Counted from the stretch's first letter, positions 25,630-34,987 are shown. The stretch: 64,000 bases of DNA from Collinsella sp. (GCA_031294825.1 JAUMPM010000034.1:1-64000); one strand, 5' to 3'. Numbers and translations are program-made. The notes: a model not told the origin generated them from the letters alone.

Positions 25630-26115
25630 TTACAGGTCGCTCTCGTTAAAGCCGGTGTCGATATCGAGGTTACTGCCGTCGGCCGCCGTGGTGGCGAGCT
25701 CATCGCAGCGCTCATTGAGCTCGTGGCCGGCATGCCCCTTAACCCAGATGAACTCAACCTTGTGCTTGCTTTTGGCGGTGAGTAGGCGCTCCCACAGGTC
25801 GCGGTTCTTGACGGGCTGCTTGTTGGCGGTTTTCCATCCGCGCTTTTTCCAGCCGTCGATCCAGTGCTTGTTAAAGGCGTTGACGACGTACTGCGAATCG
25901 GAATGGACCTCGACCTCGCAGGGGCGGTTAAGTGCCTCGAGCGCCACGATGACCGCCATGAGCTCCATGCGGTTGTTGGTGGTCTTGGCGTAGCCGCGCG
26001 AAAGCTCGGAGGTGAAGGTCTTGCCGGCGGGGTTGGTGTATTTGAGCACGGCGCCGTAGCCGCCGCGTCCCGGATTTGATCGGGCCGAGCCGTCGGTATA
26101 GATGATGACCTTCAC
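25630..26115 (-). CDS. rnhA: Ribonuclease HI
   Basis: A 161-aa enzyme that cleaves RNA in RNA-DNA hybrids. The four acidic residues are visible: IYTDGSARSNPG, NNRMELMAV, VHSDSQYVV and NERCDELA. The HWIDGWKKRGWK basic handle is present. GTG start at 26115 follows AAGGAAG. Confidence 0.95.
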   Translation of the reverse strand: MKVIIYTDGSARSNPGRGGYGAVLKYTNPAGKTFTSELSRGYAKTTNNRMELMAVIVALEALNRPCEVEVHSDSQYVVNAFNKHWIDGWKKRGWKTANKQPVKNRDLWERLLTAKSKHKVEFIWVKGHAGHELNERCDELATTAADGSNLDIDTGFNESDL

Positions 26116-26214
26116 GGGCTTCCTTTCGTTGGGTACGTTTCGTGTGAGTGACCATTGTAGCGCCATGCCCGCCGGGGGCTAGCAATCTACGATTTCTACC
26201 CCGTCTTCCGACAG

Positions 26215-27117
26215 TTAGTTGGCATGGATGATGCGGTTGAGCTCGTCGAGGTATTGCTGCAAGAGGAGAGAGGGCTTGCGCTCGTCGTGCATGATATAGC
26301 CTACGTGCATCGTTGGGGCGTCTGCTAACGGGATCGATGCCATACCCCATTGCATTTCATTGGAGAGGACACCGGTCGACAGGGTGTAACCGTTTGACGT
26401 GATAAGTAAGTTAGTAAGTGTTCCGCGGTCCGAGATTCGTATGTTGCGGTCGCAAGGGATATAGCTAAAAGGTTCCTCGGCGTAATAGAAGGAGTTCGAG
26501 GTGCCTTGCTCAAAGCTATAACGCGTATAGGGTGTAAGGTCGGCAAGGGACAGCTGCGGGCGGCGGGCAAGCGGGTGGCGCTCGCTAACGAAGACGTGGA
26601 CCGTCGCGTCGAATAGGGGATGGAAGCTCGCGCGCGCATCGGCAAAAGCCTTCTGCAGAACGCGGGCGTTAAAGTCGTCCAGATAGAGGATGCCGATGTC
26701 GCTGCGAAATGCGCGGACGTCATCGATGATCTGCGACGTGGTGGTCTCGCGCATGATGAACTCGAACTTGCTGTCGCGGCAGCGCTCGACCACGTTGACA
26801 AAGGCCTCGACCGAAAAGGCGTAGTGCTGGGCGGAAATGGCGAGGCGGGCTTGCGGGGTACCGCCGTCCTCGTAGCGCGCCTCGAGCATGTCGGCCTGCT
26901 CTACGACTTGGCGCGCATAGCCCAAAAGCTCGGTGCCGTCGTTGGTGAGCGTGACGCCGCGGCTGGAGCGCGTAAAGATCTCCAGGTGGAGCTCCTGTTC
27001 CAGGCTTTTGACGGCGTTTGAGATGTTGGACTGAGCGGTATAGAGGCGCTGAGCTGCGGCGTTGATTGAGCCGGACTCTGCCACGGCAATCAGAAAACGA
27101 AGCTGCTGAAGGGTCAT
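26215..27117 (-). CDS. LysR-family regulator divergent from metY
   Basis: A 300-aa LysR-type activator: helix-turn-helix at about residues 15-38 (INAAAQRLYTAQSNISNAVK) and a periplasmic-binding-type effector domain. The ATG at 27117 sits 8 nt after AAAGGA; an ATG at 27126 would touch it. Divergent orientation from metY suggests control of sulfur amino-acid synthesis, similar in role to CysB/CysR-type proteins (inference). Confidence 0.85.
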   Translation of the reverse strand: MTLQQLRFLIAVAESGSINAAAQRLYTAQSNISNAVKSLEQELHLEIFTRSSRGVTLTNDGTELLGYARQVVEQADMLEARYEDGGTPQARLAISAQHYAFSVEAFVNVVERCRDSKFEFIMRETTTSQIIDDVRAFRSDIGILYLDDFNARVLQKAFADARASFHPLFDATVHVFVSERHPLARRPQLSLADLTPYTRYSFEQGTSNSFYYAEEPFSYIPCDRNIRISDRGTLTNLLITSNGYTLSTGVLSNEMQWGMASIPLADAPTMHVGYIMHDERKPSLLLQQYLDELNRIIHAN

Positions 27118-27239
27118 CGACGCCATCCTTTCGATTGCTATCTATAAAACCGATAACAGGTTAGCGCTTTTAAGTGATTGACCGAGCGAAACAATGCTCG
27201 TACTATTCAAAACACACAAAGGCGGTAGGTAATTAAGCC

Positions 27240-27330
27240 AACCACGGAACGGGATGCGAAAGGAGGCCCGCATATGAATTGCTTACCAAGACGAATGCCG
27301 GGCTCCTGTTTGCGCCCGTCGGCGTGATCA
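27240..27330 (+). promoter_or_regulatory. Possible structured leader of metY
   Basis: GGAGGCCCGCAT pairs with ATGCCGGGCTCC (10 of 12 pairs), enclosed by ACGGG/CCCGT. It lies 60-150 nt upstream of metY. It does not match the SAM-I or T-box consensus that I know. It could be a regulatory leader or part of the LysR target region. Confidence 0.4.
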
Positions 27331-27389
27331 GGAGACAGCGACTTACTTCTCTCTAATTTATTAACTTTTGTTCGATCAAGGAGATCATC

Positions 27390-28700
27390 ATGAGCCAGTT
27401 CATCAACAACCCCGAGCACACCTTTGGTTTCGATACCCTGCAGCTTCACGTTGGCCAGGAGAGCGCCGATCCCGCATCCGACTCCCGCGCCGTGCCTATC
27501 TACCAGACCACGAGCTATGTGTTCCGCAATTCCCAGCACGCCGCCGACCGCTTTGGTCTTGCCGACGCCGGTAACATCTACGGCCGTCTGACCAACTCCA
27601 CCCAGGGCGTCTTCGAGGACCGTATCGCCGCACTCGAGGGCGGTGTGGCAGGTCTTGCCGTCGCCTCCGGTGCCGCCGCCATCACCTATACCCTGCAGGC
27701 GCTCGCTCAGGCCGGCGACCATGTGGTGGCCCAGAAGACCATCTACGGCGGTTCCTACAACCTGCTGGAGCATACGCTCTCCCAGTTTGGCGTCGAGACC
27801 ACCTTCGTCGATGCCCATAACCTGGAAGAGGTCGAGGGGGCCATCAAGGACAACACCACGGTCATCTATCTCGAGACGCTCGGCAACCCCAACTCCGACA
27901 TCCCCAACATCGACGCTATCTCCGAGATCGCCAAGAAGCACGGTCTGCCGGTTGTCGTCGACAACACCTTCGGCACCCCGTATCTGTTCCGTCCGCTGGA
28001 GCATGGTGCCAACATCGTCGTCCACTCCGCAACCAAGTTCATCGGCGGTCACGGCACTTCGCTGGGCGGTGTGATCGTCGACGGCGGTAACTTTGATTGG
28101 AAGGCGAGCGGAAAGTACGCCCAGATCGCCGAGCCCAACCCCTCCTACCACGGTGTTTCGTTTGCCGAGGCTGCCGGTCCCGCCGCCTTCGCGACCTATG
28201 TCCGCGCTATCTTGCTGCGTGACGAGGGCGCCTGCATCAGCCCGTTCAACGCCTGGGTCCTGCTCCAGGGCACCGAGACTCTGTCGCTGCGCGTTGACCG
28301 TCATGTCGAGAACACCAAGAAGGTCGTTGAGTTCCTGGTTGGTGACAGCCATGTTGCCAAGGTGAACCACCCGAGCCTGTCCGAGCACCCCGATCACGAG
28401 CTCTATCAGAAGTACTTCCCCAACGGTGGTGCCTCGATCTTTACCTTTGAGATTAAGGGTGGCCAGGAGGCGGCTTGGAAGTTCATCGATCATCTGCAGG
28501 TGTTCTCGCTGCTTGCCAACGTGGCCGACGTCAAGTCGCTCGTCGTGCACCCGGCTACCACCACGCACTCCCAGCTCTCTGCCGAGGAGCTCGCCGAGCA
28601 GAACATCACGCCCTCCACGATCCGTCTTTCCATCGGTACCGAGAACGCCGAGGATATCATTTGGGATCTGAAGCAGGCCTTCGCCGCGCTGGACGAGTAA
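27390..28700 (+). CDS. metY: O-acetylhomoserine sulfhydrylase
   Basis: A 436-aa PLP enzyme of the Cys/Met metabolism family that makes homocysteine from O-acetylhomoserine and sulfide. The PLP lysine is K216 in VVHSATKFIGGHG. The long internal region EPNPSYHGVSF is typical of the OAH sulfhydrylase branch rather than cystathionine gamma-synthase. Start ATG follows AAGGAGATC. A strong terminator follows at 28761. Confidence 0.92.
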   Translation: MSQFINNPEHTFGFDTLQLHVGQESADPASDSRAVPIYQTTSYVFRNSQHAADRFGLADAGNIYGRLTNSTQGVFEDRIAALEGGVAGLAVASGAAAITYTLQALAQAGDHVVAQKTIYGGSYNLLEHTLSQFGVETTFVDAHNLEEVEGAIKDNTTVIYLETLGNPNSDIPNIDAISEIAKKHGLPVVVDNTFGTPYLFRPLEHGANIVVHSATKFIGGHGTSLGGVIVDGGNFDWKASGKYAQIAEPNPSYHGVSFAEAAGPAAFATYVRAILLRDEGACISPFNAWVLLQGTETLSLRVDRHVENTKKVVEFLVGDSHVAKVNHPSLSEHPDHELYQKYFPNGGASIFTFEIKGGQEAAWKFIDHLQVFSLLANVADVKSLVVHPATTTHSQLSAEELAEQNITPSTIRLSIGTENAEDIIWDLKQAFAALDE

Positions 28701-29012
28701 GGCGACTTGTGCAAGGACCCCTTGCGACTCGATAGGTATAACTGCATAAAATGCCTGCTCAAGGCGCCTGTGCGAACAATGGTTGCACAGGCGCCTTTTT
28801 TGCATAGAGCGGGTGCAAAAACAGGGTTTTTGACACGCTTTATGCATTTGAGTTGTGGAAAACTCCTGTTGAGAGGATGTGAGTTTTACGCAATTGACGT
28901 GCGCCTTTTGAGTAAAACCGCAGGTCGCGATTTGCTCGGGGTACTATGCAGCGCGATCGAATCACACGCAGCTCAAACGCAGCAAAAACGCACTACGGAG
29001 GTTTCCAGCTAC
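28701..29012. other. Intergenic region between metY and the secreted protein gene
   Basis: 312 nt with the metY terminator and an inverted pair GTTTTAC/GTAAAAC (28883-28889, 28912-28918) flanking TTGACG, which might be an operator. No gene seen. Confidence 0.45.
28761..28801 (+). terminator. metY terminator
   Basis: AAGGCGCCTGTGC and its exact complement GCACAGGCGCCTT form a 13-bp stem followed by T6. Confidence 0.9.
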
Positions 29013-29777
29013 ATGAGGATCGATTCACGAAAACCGAAAGCCGCCGCCCTTTCCGCCGCTCTGACCGTGGCACTTTTGGCGGGCGCCGGTGCAACTGATG
29101 CCCACGCCGCAACACTGTCCGATACGGTTGGATCTACGCCGTCCGAGACGACGCTGGTACAGCCCGTTGACTATCGCGGCGATGGTTATGGTTCCATGCA
29201 GGAGTGGAACGCCTCGATGGAGGCCAAGCGCGATTCCCTGGAGATGCGCGCTCAGATCATTATGAATATGTATGGCGACTATGCCACCGATGACGAGCGC
29301 GCTGTGTTGCAGGGTTGCATCGACGGTGCGGGTAACCTGTTGACGATGGGGGAGGTCGACGCCAAGTCGACCGAGCTCGATGAGCTGCGCACTGCGCTTG
29401 AGGATGCCAAGCGCGAAGCGCTCGAGGCTGCCGCCGAGGCGGAGGCTGCCGAGGCTTCGTACTACAACGCCGGTTACACTCCGTCCTACGCGTCTGCCGC
29501 GTCCTGCACGAACGGATCGGGCCTGACGCGCTCTGCGGGTGTCAATAACTACAACGGGCGCCGCGAGACCTATTACAGCAGCAATGTGCTTTATCACTAT
29601 CGCACGGGCGAATGGACTCAGGATTCTGAGGGCTTCTGGCGCGATTCCGACGGCTATTACGTTGTTGCCGCGGGCGATATGGCCCAGGGCTCGACCTTTA
29701 CGGGCTCCAAGGGTGATTGCAAGGTCTATGACTCCGGCTGCGCTGCCGGAACCACCGACTACTACACCGGTTGGTAA
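29013..29777 (+). CDS. Secreted wall-associated protein with coiled coil
   Basis: A 254-aa exported protein. A signal peptide (AALSAALTVALLAGAGATDAHA, cleavage near residue 30) is followed by a helical stretch rich in Ala/Glu (about 100-150). The C-terminal 80-residue domain (NGRRETYYSSNVLYHY ... VYDSGCAAGTTDYYTGW) resembles the 3D/RlpA-like double-psi barrel tails of Gram-positive wall proteins. Two Cys in the tail could form a disulfide. Start ATG follows GGAGG. A role in peptidoglycan remodelling is inference. Confidence 0.75.
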   Translation: MRIDSRKPKAAALSAALTVALLAGAGATDAHAATLSDTVGSTPSETTLVQPVDYRGDGYGSMQEWNASMEAKRDSLEMRAQIIMNMYGDYATDDERAVLQGCIDGAGNLLTMGEVDAKSTELDELRTALEDAKREALEAAAEAEAAEASYYNAGYTPSYASAASCTNGSGLTRSAGVNNYNGRRETYYSSNVLYHYRTGEWTQDSEGFWRDSDGYYVVAAGDMAQGSTFTGSKGDCKVYDSGCAAGTTDYYTGW

Positions 29778-29801
29778 TTTTTCTGCATCACGGATATTTG
29801 G

Positions 29802-29850
29802 CGGACGGGTGTCTTTACCGAGCTTTAGGGCAACGTAAAGACGTCCGTTC
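29802..29850 (+). terminator. Hairpin after the secreted protein gene
   Basis: CGGACG-GGT-GTCTTTAC pairs with GTAAAGACGTCCG with a 3-nt bulge; weak T-rich tail. Confidence 0.6.
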
Positions 29851-29963
29851 TATGTATGCGACTGAGCTAACAGAGCCCTTACCGTGACGGTACGTCGCGC
29901 ATATGGGCGCGGGGCACACTAGTTCATGAGAAATAAGGTCTTTCTCTTGGAGGAAGTGGTCTT

Positions 29964-30170
29964 GTGAATGCTCGAGATATCGCCGTTGCCGCCGTCGCGT
30001 TGATGCTTGGCTGCCTTGGTCCCACGGCCGCGCTCGTCGCGGGCATGCAGGGGACATGCGGGGCTGCTCCTATCGTGGTCGGCGCGCTGATCGCGGCCGC
30101 GCTGCTGGGAAGTGCAGGTGTAGTCCTTTGTCGCGACGATGAGGACGAGGTTCCGGAGTCGCAGCTCTAA
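29964..30170 (+). CDS. Small two-helix membrane protein
   Basis: A 68-aa hydrophobic protein with two predicted transmembrane segments (about 6-28 and 35-57) and an acidic tail DDEDEVPESQL. GTG start follows GGAGGA. I do not recognise the family; it is followed by its own hairpin, so it is probably a real small gene. Confidence 0.6.
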   Translation: MNARDIAVAAVALMLGCLGPTAALVAGMQGTCGAAPIVVGALIAAALLGSAGVVLCRDDEDEVPESQL

Positions 30171-30208
30171 CCGTTGTGAAGCTGATTTTTGGCCAAAGAT
30201 GAAAAAGG

Positions 30209-30246
30209 AAGCCACCGCGAGGGGAGTACCCCTTGCGGCGGCTTTG
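30209..30246 (+). terminator. Hairpin after the small membrane protein
   Basis: AAGCCACCGCGAGGGG-agta-CCCCTTGCGGCGGCTT. It lies between convergent genes and could serve both strands. Confidence 0.65.
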
Positions 30247-30279
30247 CCATTGGATCTGTTGGCTGCAGTATGCCGAGCA

Positions 30280-31194
30280 CTACCAGCTGCTTTCTATTTC
30301 GCGAATCCTCTGGTAGAGCCAATCGTTTTGCGGCACTTGGATATCGTGTTTGGCGGCCAGGCGGCAAATGGTGCCCGCGAACTCCTCGACTTCGGTTTTG
30401 CGCTGCGCGATGCGGTCCTGAGCCATTGAGGGCATACCGGCGGGGTCGATTCCCTCGATGAGGTGCACCATTTGCGTCAGGTCTGCTTCGGTCAGCTCAA
30501 CGCCCTCGGCGTTGGCAACCGCAAGCGTCTCGCGCATGGCGGAGACAAAACAGCGGCGCTGCTCGGAGCCCGGCTCCGTGGCGCTTCCGTAGGTCCCGCC
30601 GTAGGCCATGCAGGTCTGGTTGATGCCGTCGTTGAGCATGAGTTTGGCCCACATGCGGTGCGCAATATCGCGCTCGACGGTATGGGCGATGCCGCAGCGC
30701 GTGTAGAGCCCGTCGATAGCGGCGACGGTCGCGGGGTCCGTGCCGGCCGCCGCGCCAAAGCGGATCTCGCCCGCATTGGTAAAGGTGAGCGCGCCGTTGA
30801 GGAACACGGCGTCCATGCCCTGGCAGATACCAAGAACGGTATGCTCCCAGCCAAAGCGTTCGGCAATCTTTTGCTCGCTCGTAATGCCGTTGCATAGCGA
30901 GGCGATGAGCGTGTTGGGTCCCACGACGCGCTCCATAGTCTTGAGTGCTTGGTCGAGACCGGTGGTCTTGACTGTCAGGATGACCAGATCGGCGGGCGTC
31001 GCCTCGCTGGCGCGGACGGACGTGAGATCGCAGGGCTTGCCGTTGACAGTGAGCGCATCGCCCGCGTGACGCTCAAAACGGGTGTCATCCATGACGTATT
31101 CGACGGCGTCGTTGCCGAGCGCCCGGGCGATCATGCTGCCGTAGAGCAGGCCGACGCCGCCCTTGCCGATAAAGGCGACCTTGTTGATCTGCAT
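30280..31194 (-). CDS. Ketopantoate reductase-like (PanE/ApbA)
   Basis: A 304-aa NADP-dependent reductase. The nucleotide loop is FIGKGGVGLLYGS, the catalytic Lys lies in ILTVKTTGLDQA, and the second motif is HRMWAKLMLNDGINQTCMAY. Start ATG at 31194 follows GGGGAG; a slightly longer start at 31203 would abut it. No other pantothenate genes are near, so the substrate could be another 2-oxo acid. Confidence 0.85.
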   Translation of the reverse strand: MQINKVAFIGKGGVGLLYGSMIARALGNDAVEYVMDDTRFERHAGDALTVNGKPCDLTSVRASEATPADLVILTVKTTGLDQALKTMERVVGPNTLIASLCNGITSEQKIAERFGWEHTVLGICQGMDAVFLNGALTFTNAGEIRFGAAAGTDPATVAAIDGLYTRCGIAHTVERDIAHRMWAKLMLNDGINQTCMAYGGTYGSATEPGSEQRRCFVSAMRETLAVANAEGVELTEADLTQMVHLIEGIDPAGMPSMAQDRIAQRKTEVEEFAGTICRLAAKHDIQVPQNDWLYQRIREIESSW

Positions 31195-31520
31195 GTGAAT
31201 CATCTCCCCATGTAAAAGGCGCCCGCGTAAGGGGCGCCTGATGGATTGTATGCTGCCGGGGTGATTGATGGGTGCGCGGGGCGGCTGTTATAAAAAGAAA
31301 CTATTGCGCTGTGCGCTTATGCCGCGGGGCAGACCGCAAAGACATGCGCGTGGTCATGCCCGGCTCCTTTCATCGGGCTTTTTGCTGATGTTAAAGCGGT
31401 GCCGTGACGGCTCGATTTCTGCTGCGTTACGATACGTTCTCGATTGCGATTCCACGATGTTTCGGCTGCGTGACCATTGTGTTTCGCCTTGCCGGGGCGC
31501 TGATGGCGAAGGGAGGGGCC

Positions 31521-32711
31521 GTGCAATATCGCGTTGACCCCAAAAGCGGCAACCGTATCTCGGCGTTGGGACTGGGCTGCATGAGGTTTCCCGGTGCGCC
31601 GGGACGCCCGGATGCGAAGACTGCCGACGCCATCATCTCCCGTGCGGTGGAGCAGGGGATTAACTACCTGGACACGGCCTATCTCTATCCCGGCAACGAG
31701 GCGTGCGTGGGTGCGTCGCTTGAGCGCCTGGGCTTGCGCGACCAGGTTTTGCTCGCAACCAAGCTGCCGCATGCTTCGTGCAAATGCGCGGAGGATTTCG
31801 ATCGGTTCTTCGACGAGCAGCTGCGTCGCCTGCGGACCGACCGTATCGACTATTACCTCATGCACAACATTACCTCGCCCGCCCAGTGGGAACGTGTGGT
31901 GGCGTTGGGCATCGAGGACTGGATCGCGCATCAAAAGGCGGCGGGGCGCATTCGCCAGATTGGTTTTTCGTACCACGGCAGCGCGGCTGACTTCCTTACG
32001 ATGCTTGACGCATATGACTGGGATTTTTGCCAGATCCAGTACAACTATGCCGGCGAGCATTACCAAGCGGGAACGGCGGGACTCATGGCCGCCGCCGAGC
32101 GAGGCCTCGCGGTGTTTGTGATGGAGCCGCTGCTGGGCGGGCGTTTAGCGGGCAAGCTGCCGCCACGGGCCCGCGCTGTGCTCGATAGCGCCCGTGACCC
32201 GCATTTGCGCACTCCTGCCGCCTGGGGTCTTTCGTGGGTGTGGAATCATCCTCAGGTGACGATGCTGCTTTCGGGTATGACCGATACCGCGCAGGTGGAT
32301 GAGAACGTGGTGTTGGCCGATCGGGCCCTGCCGGATTCGATGACAGCTACTCAGCTCGACACGATCGCGCACGTGCTGGATGAGTTTGAAAAATCGAATC
32401 GCGTGCCCTGCACGGGATGCGGCTATTGCATGCCGTGCCCTAAAGGCATCAATATCCCTGGATGTTTTGCCGCCTACAACGCGAGTTATGCGCACAGCTG
32501 GTTTACGGGTCTATCGCAGTACTTTACGGCGAGCGCGGTGCGCACAAGCGAGGCCAAGCTGGTGAGCAATTGCGTCAAGTGCGGCAAATGCGCGCGCCAC
32601 TGCCCACAGCATATCGATATCCCCGAGCGTCTCGATGACGTGCGCCGACGCTTCCAGCCTGGACCCGTGACGGCAGTGCTTAAGGCCTTCGGCAAAACGC
32701 GCTCCTCATGA
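31521..32711 (+). CDS. Aldo-keto reductase with C-terminal 4Fe-4S domain
   Basis: A 396-aa fusion: an aldo-keto reductase barrel (residues 1-300; catalytic DTAYLYPGNE Tyr, KLPH Lys) and a ferredoxin tail with CTGCGYCMPCPKG and CVKCGKCARHCPQ. This oxidoreductase type is common in anaerobes and of unknown substrate. GTG start follows GGGAGGGG; upstream in-frame ATGs have no RBS. Confidence 0.88.
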   Translation: MQYRVDPKSGNRISALGLGCMRFPGAPGRPDAKTADAIISRAVEQGINYLDTAYLYPGNEACVGASLERLGLRDQVLLATKLPHASCKCAEDFDRFFDEQLRRLRTDRIDYYLMHNITSPAQWERVVALGIEDWIAHQKAAGRIRQIGFSYHGSAADFLTMLDAYDWDFCQIQYNYAGEHYQAGTAGLMAAAERGLAVFVMEPLLGGRLAGKLPPRARAVLDSARDPHLRTPAAWGLSWVWNHPQVTMLLSGMTDTAQVDENVVLADRALPDSMTATQLDTIAHVLDEFEKSNRVPCTGCGYCMPCPKGINIPGCFAAYNASYAHSWFTGLSQYFTASAVRTSEAKLVSNCVKCGKCARHCPQHIDIPERLDDVRRRFQPGPVTAVLKAFGKTRSS

Positions 32712-32723
32712 CCCTTTTATAAC

Positions 32724-32786
32724 TTGCGGTGGAATAGTTCCTGTTTGCGGCAGAATAGGGGCCAAACAGGAACTATTTCACCGCAA
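32724..32786. repeat. Hairpin element F before the Gfo/Idh gene
   Basis: TTGCGGTGGAATAGTTCCTG... (32724-32746) pairs with 32764-32786, 22 of 23 positions. The right arm ends just before the GAAGGGGG ribosome binding site. It shares outer sequence with the element at 33890 but has a different inner stem. Confidence 0.8.
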
Positions 32787-32801
32787 CTGAAGGGGGCTGT
32801 C

Positions 32802-33821
32802 GTGGGCCATCGGGATTCATGTGATGATTTGCGTGAGGTTCGTTGGGGCATTTTGGGTGCCGGACACATTTCTCATCGATTTGCATCGTCGCTCAAGAAG
32901 GTCGACGGGGCACGGCTGGTGGCTGCGGCCGGTCGCACTCCTGCACATGTCGAGGAATTTTGCCGAGCGTTTTCGATCGATGCTGCGCATGGCCACGCCT
33001 CGGTCGACGATAACGGCAATGCGGCTTATGACGCGCTGATTGCCGACCCCGATGTCGACGCAATCTACTTGGCTCTTCCGCATGGCATGCATACGCGTTG
33101 GGCCTGTCGCGCGCTGCGCGCCGGAAAGGCCGTGCTGTGCGAAAAGCCGGCCGTTTTGAGTGAGGAAGAGGCTCTCTCGATTGCCTCCACCTCTCGTGAG
33201 CGCGGCGTGCTGTTTATGGAGGCGATGAAGAATCGGTTTTGCCCGATGCGCACTCGCGTGAAGGACTTGCTTGCGTCGGGTGAGCTTGGCCGTATTGTCT
33301 CGATTGAAAGCGTGCAAAAGCTCGATTACGGCGAGCCTCCTTCGGGCTATCTGCTTGATTCGTTGCAGGGCGGCTGTCTATATGACATGGGCTGCTATGC
33401 GGTCGGTTGGTTTGAGGATTTGCTCGCGGGCGCGTGCGAGGTTTCATCCCGTGAAGTTCGCTGGCGTGACGTACCGGGCGGCCGCGTCGATTGGGCCGAC
33501 GAGATCCGTATGAGCGTCGGCGGTATACCCATTCATATGGTGTGCGACGGCAAAGCAGCATATGAAAGCCGCTTAACGATTGCCTGTGAGCGAGGCTCGT
33601 TGGAAATCGAGCGTCTCCATCGCCCCGAGCTCGCCTATGTGAAGTACTCCGACGGACGAATGCTCGAAATAAATGCCCCGTTTGAGGTCGATGATTTCTA
33701 CGGCGAAATCCAGCATGCGACCCAGCTCATCCGGGCGGGGAAACTCGAGAGTCCCGTCATGCCCCTTGCCGCCACACAGCGCTGTGCGCACATCATCGAT
33801 GCGATTCGCTTGAAACTTTAG
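32802..33821 (+). CDS. Gfo/Idh/MocA-family oxidoreductase
   Basis: A 339-aa NAD(P)-dependent oxidoreductase with a standard Rossmann loop (WGILGAGHISHRFA), ALPHGMHTRW, CEKPAVL (conserved EKP) and a C-terminal substrate domain with GCLYDMGCYAVGW. GTG start at 32802 follows GAAGGGGG. Substrate unknown. The leader carries hairpin element F. Confidence 0.88.
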   Translation: MGHRDSCDDLREVRWGILGAGHISHRFASSLKKVDGARLVAAAGRTPAHVEEFCRAFSIDAAHGHASVDDNGNAAYDALIADPDVDAIYLALPHGMHTRWACRALRAGKAVLCEKPAVLSEEEALSIASTSRERGVLFMEAMKNRFCPMRTRVKDLLASGELGRIVSIESVQKLDYGEPPSGYLLDSLQGGCLYDMGCYAVGWFEDLLAGACEVSSREVRWRDVPGGRVDWADEIRMSVGGIPIHMVCDGKAAYESRLTIACERGSLEIERLHRPELAYVKYSDGRMLEINAPFEVDDFYGEIQHATQLIRAGKLESPVMPLAATQRCAHIIDAIRLKL

Positions 33822-33889
33822 GGCGTGGGGGCATGGCGCCAGCGCTTGGAATGCCTGGAGGCCTTTGCTCCTGATGCCCCTTTTATAAC

Positions 33890-33952
33890 TTGCGGTGGAA
33901 TACGGTCTGTTTGCGCCAAAATAAGGCACCAATAGACCGTATTTTTCCGCAA
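33890..33952. repeat. Hairpin element G before nfo
   Basis: TTGCGGTGGAATACGGTCTG... (33890-33912) pairs with 33931-33952. Outer TTGCGG...CCGCAACTGA and the preceding CCCCTTTTATAAC match element F; the inner stem differs on both sides (CGGTC/GACCG in place of GTTCC/GGAAC). Confidence 0.8.
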
Positions 33953-33973
33953 CTGATGAGGAGGGAGCTGGAG

Positions 33974-34840
33974 ATGCTGACGATTGGGTGCCATCTTTCG
34001 ACGACGAAGGGCTATCGGGCGATGGGGGAGACGGCGTTGTCCATTGGCGCCAATACCTTTGCATTCTTTACGCGCAACCCGCGCGGCGGCAAGGCGAAAG
34101 ACCTTGACATGGATGACGTGGCGGCCCTGCGCGAGCTTATGGAGCAAAACGACTTTGGACCGCTCGTGGCGCATGCCCCGTATACCTATAACCCCTGCTC
34201 AGCCAAAGAGCGGGCGCGCGAGTTTGCCCTGGAGGCCATGGCAGAGGATCTGCGGCGCATGGAGGCGCTGCCCGGCAACTACTACAACTTCCATCCCGGT
34301 GCGCATGTGGGGCAGGGGGCAGACGTCGGCATTCAGATGATTGTTGATACGCTGTGCCAGGTGATGTTTGAGGGCCAGCAGACGACGGTGCTGCTCGAGA
34401 CCATGGCCGGCAAGGGTACCGAGGTGGGCCGCAGCTTTGAGGAGCTGGCGTGCATTATCGAGGGCGTTGCCGCCAAGTGCCCAGAGCTGTCCGATAAGCT
34501 GGGCGTTTGTTTGGACACCTGCCATGTGAGCGATGCCGGCTACGACATCATCCATGATCTGGACGGCGTACTCGACGAGTTCGACCGCGTGGTGGGTATC
34601 GATCGCTTGCATGCCGTACACATCAACGATTCGAAGAACCCTTGTGGCGCCCATAAAGATCGTCACGAGTGCATCGGCAAGGGATACCTTGGCAGCGAGG
34701 AATTTGGTGGCGGTATGCAGGTTATGCAGAATATTGTATCGAATGGCCATTTGCGTTCGCTGCCGTTTATTTTGGAGACTCCGAACGAACTTGCAGGTTA
34801 TGCAGCTGAAATTAGACTATTAAGGTCATTGCAGCAGTAA
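33974..34840 (+). CDS. nfo: Endonuclease IV
   Basis: A 288-aa AP endonuclease of the xylose-isomerase fold that nicks DNA 5' of abasic sites. Zinc ligands lie in NFHPGAHVGQG, LLETMAGKGTE, LDTCHVSDAGYD, and the KDRHECIGKGYLG loop. Start ATG follows GAGGAGG; the longer frame runs into hairpin G. Confidence 0.94.
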   Translation: MLTIGCHLSTTKGYRAMGETALSIGANTFAFFTRNPRGGKAKDLDMDDVAALRELMEQNDFGPLVAHAPYTYNPCSAKERAREFALEAMAEDLRRMEALPGNYYNFHPGAHVGQGADVGIQMIVDTLCQVMFEGQQTTVLLETMAGKGTEVGRSFEELACIIEGVAAKCPELSDKLGVCLDTCHVSDAGYDIIHDLDGVLDEFDRVVGIDRLHAVHINDSKNPCGAHKDRHECIGKGYLGSEEFGGGMQVMQNIVSNGHLRSLPFILETPNELAGYAAEIRLLRSLQQ

Positions 34841-34901
34841 TGACTGTCACAAAGTAGAGTATTCCATTCACGTTATGGGTTTGTTTCAATCAGTTTTCTC
34901 A

Positions 34902-34930
34902 TTGCAGATTCGTAATTCCGGGTGCATAAT
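34902..34930 (+). promoter_or_regulatory. Promoter of the amino-acid ABC operon
   Basis: TTGCAG (34902-34907), 17-bp spacer, CATAAT (34925-34930), 57 nt before the binding-protein start codon. Confidence 0.6.
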
Positions 34931-34987
34931 AGCCAACAGTTTTTGCAGACCTCTGAATCAAACGAGGTCACCGGAAGGAGACTCATT

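Noticed and set aside
27240..27330. SAM-I riboswitch or T-box before metY
   Set aside because: The conserved core sequences of these classes are not present, so only an unassigned leader structure is listed.
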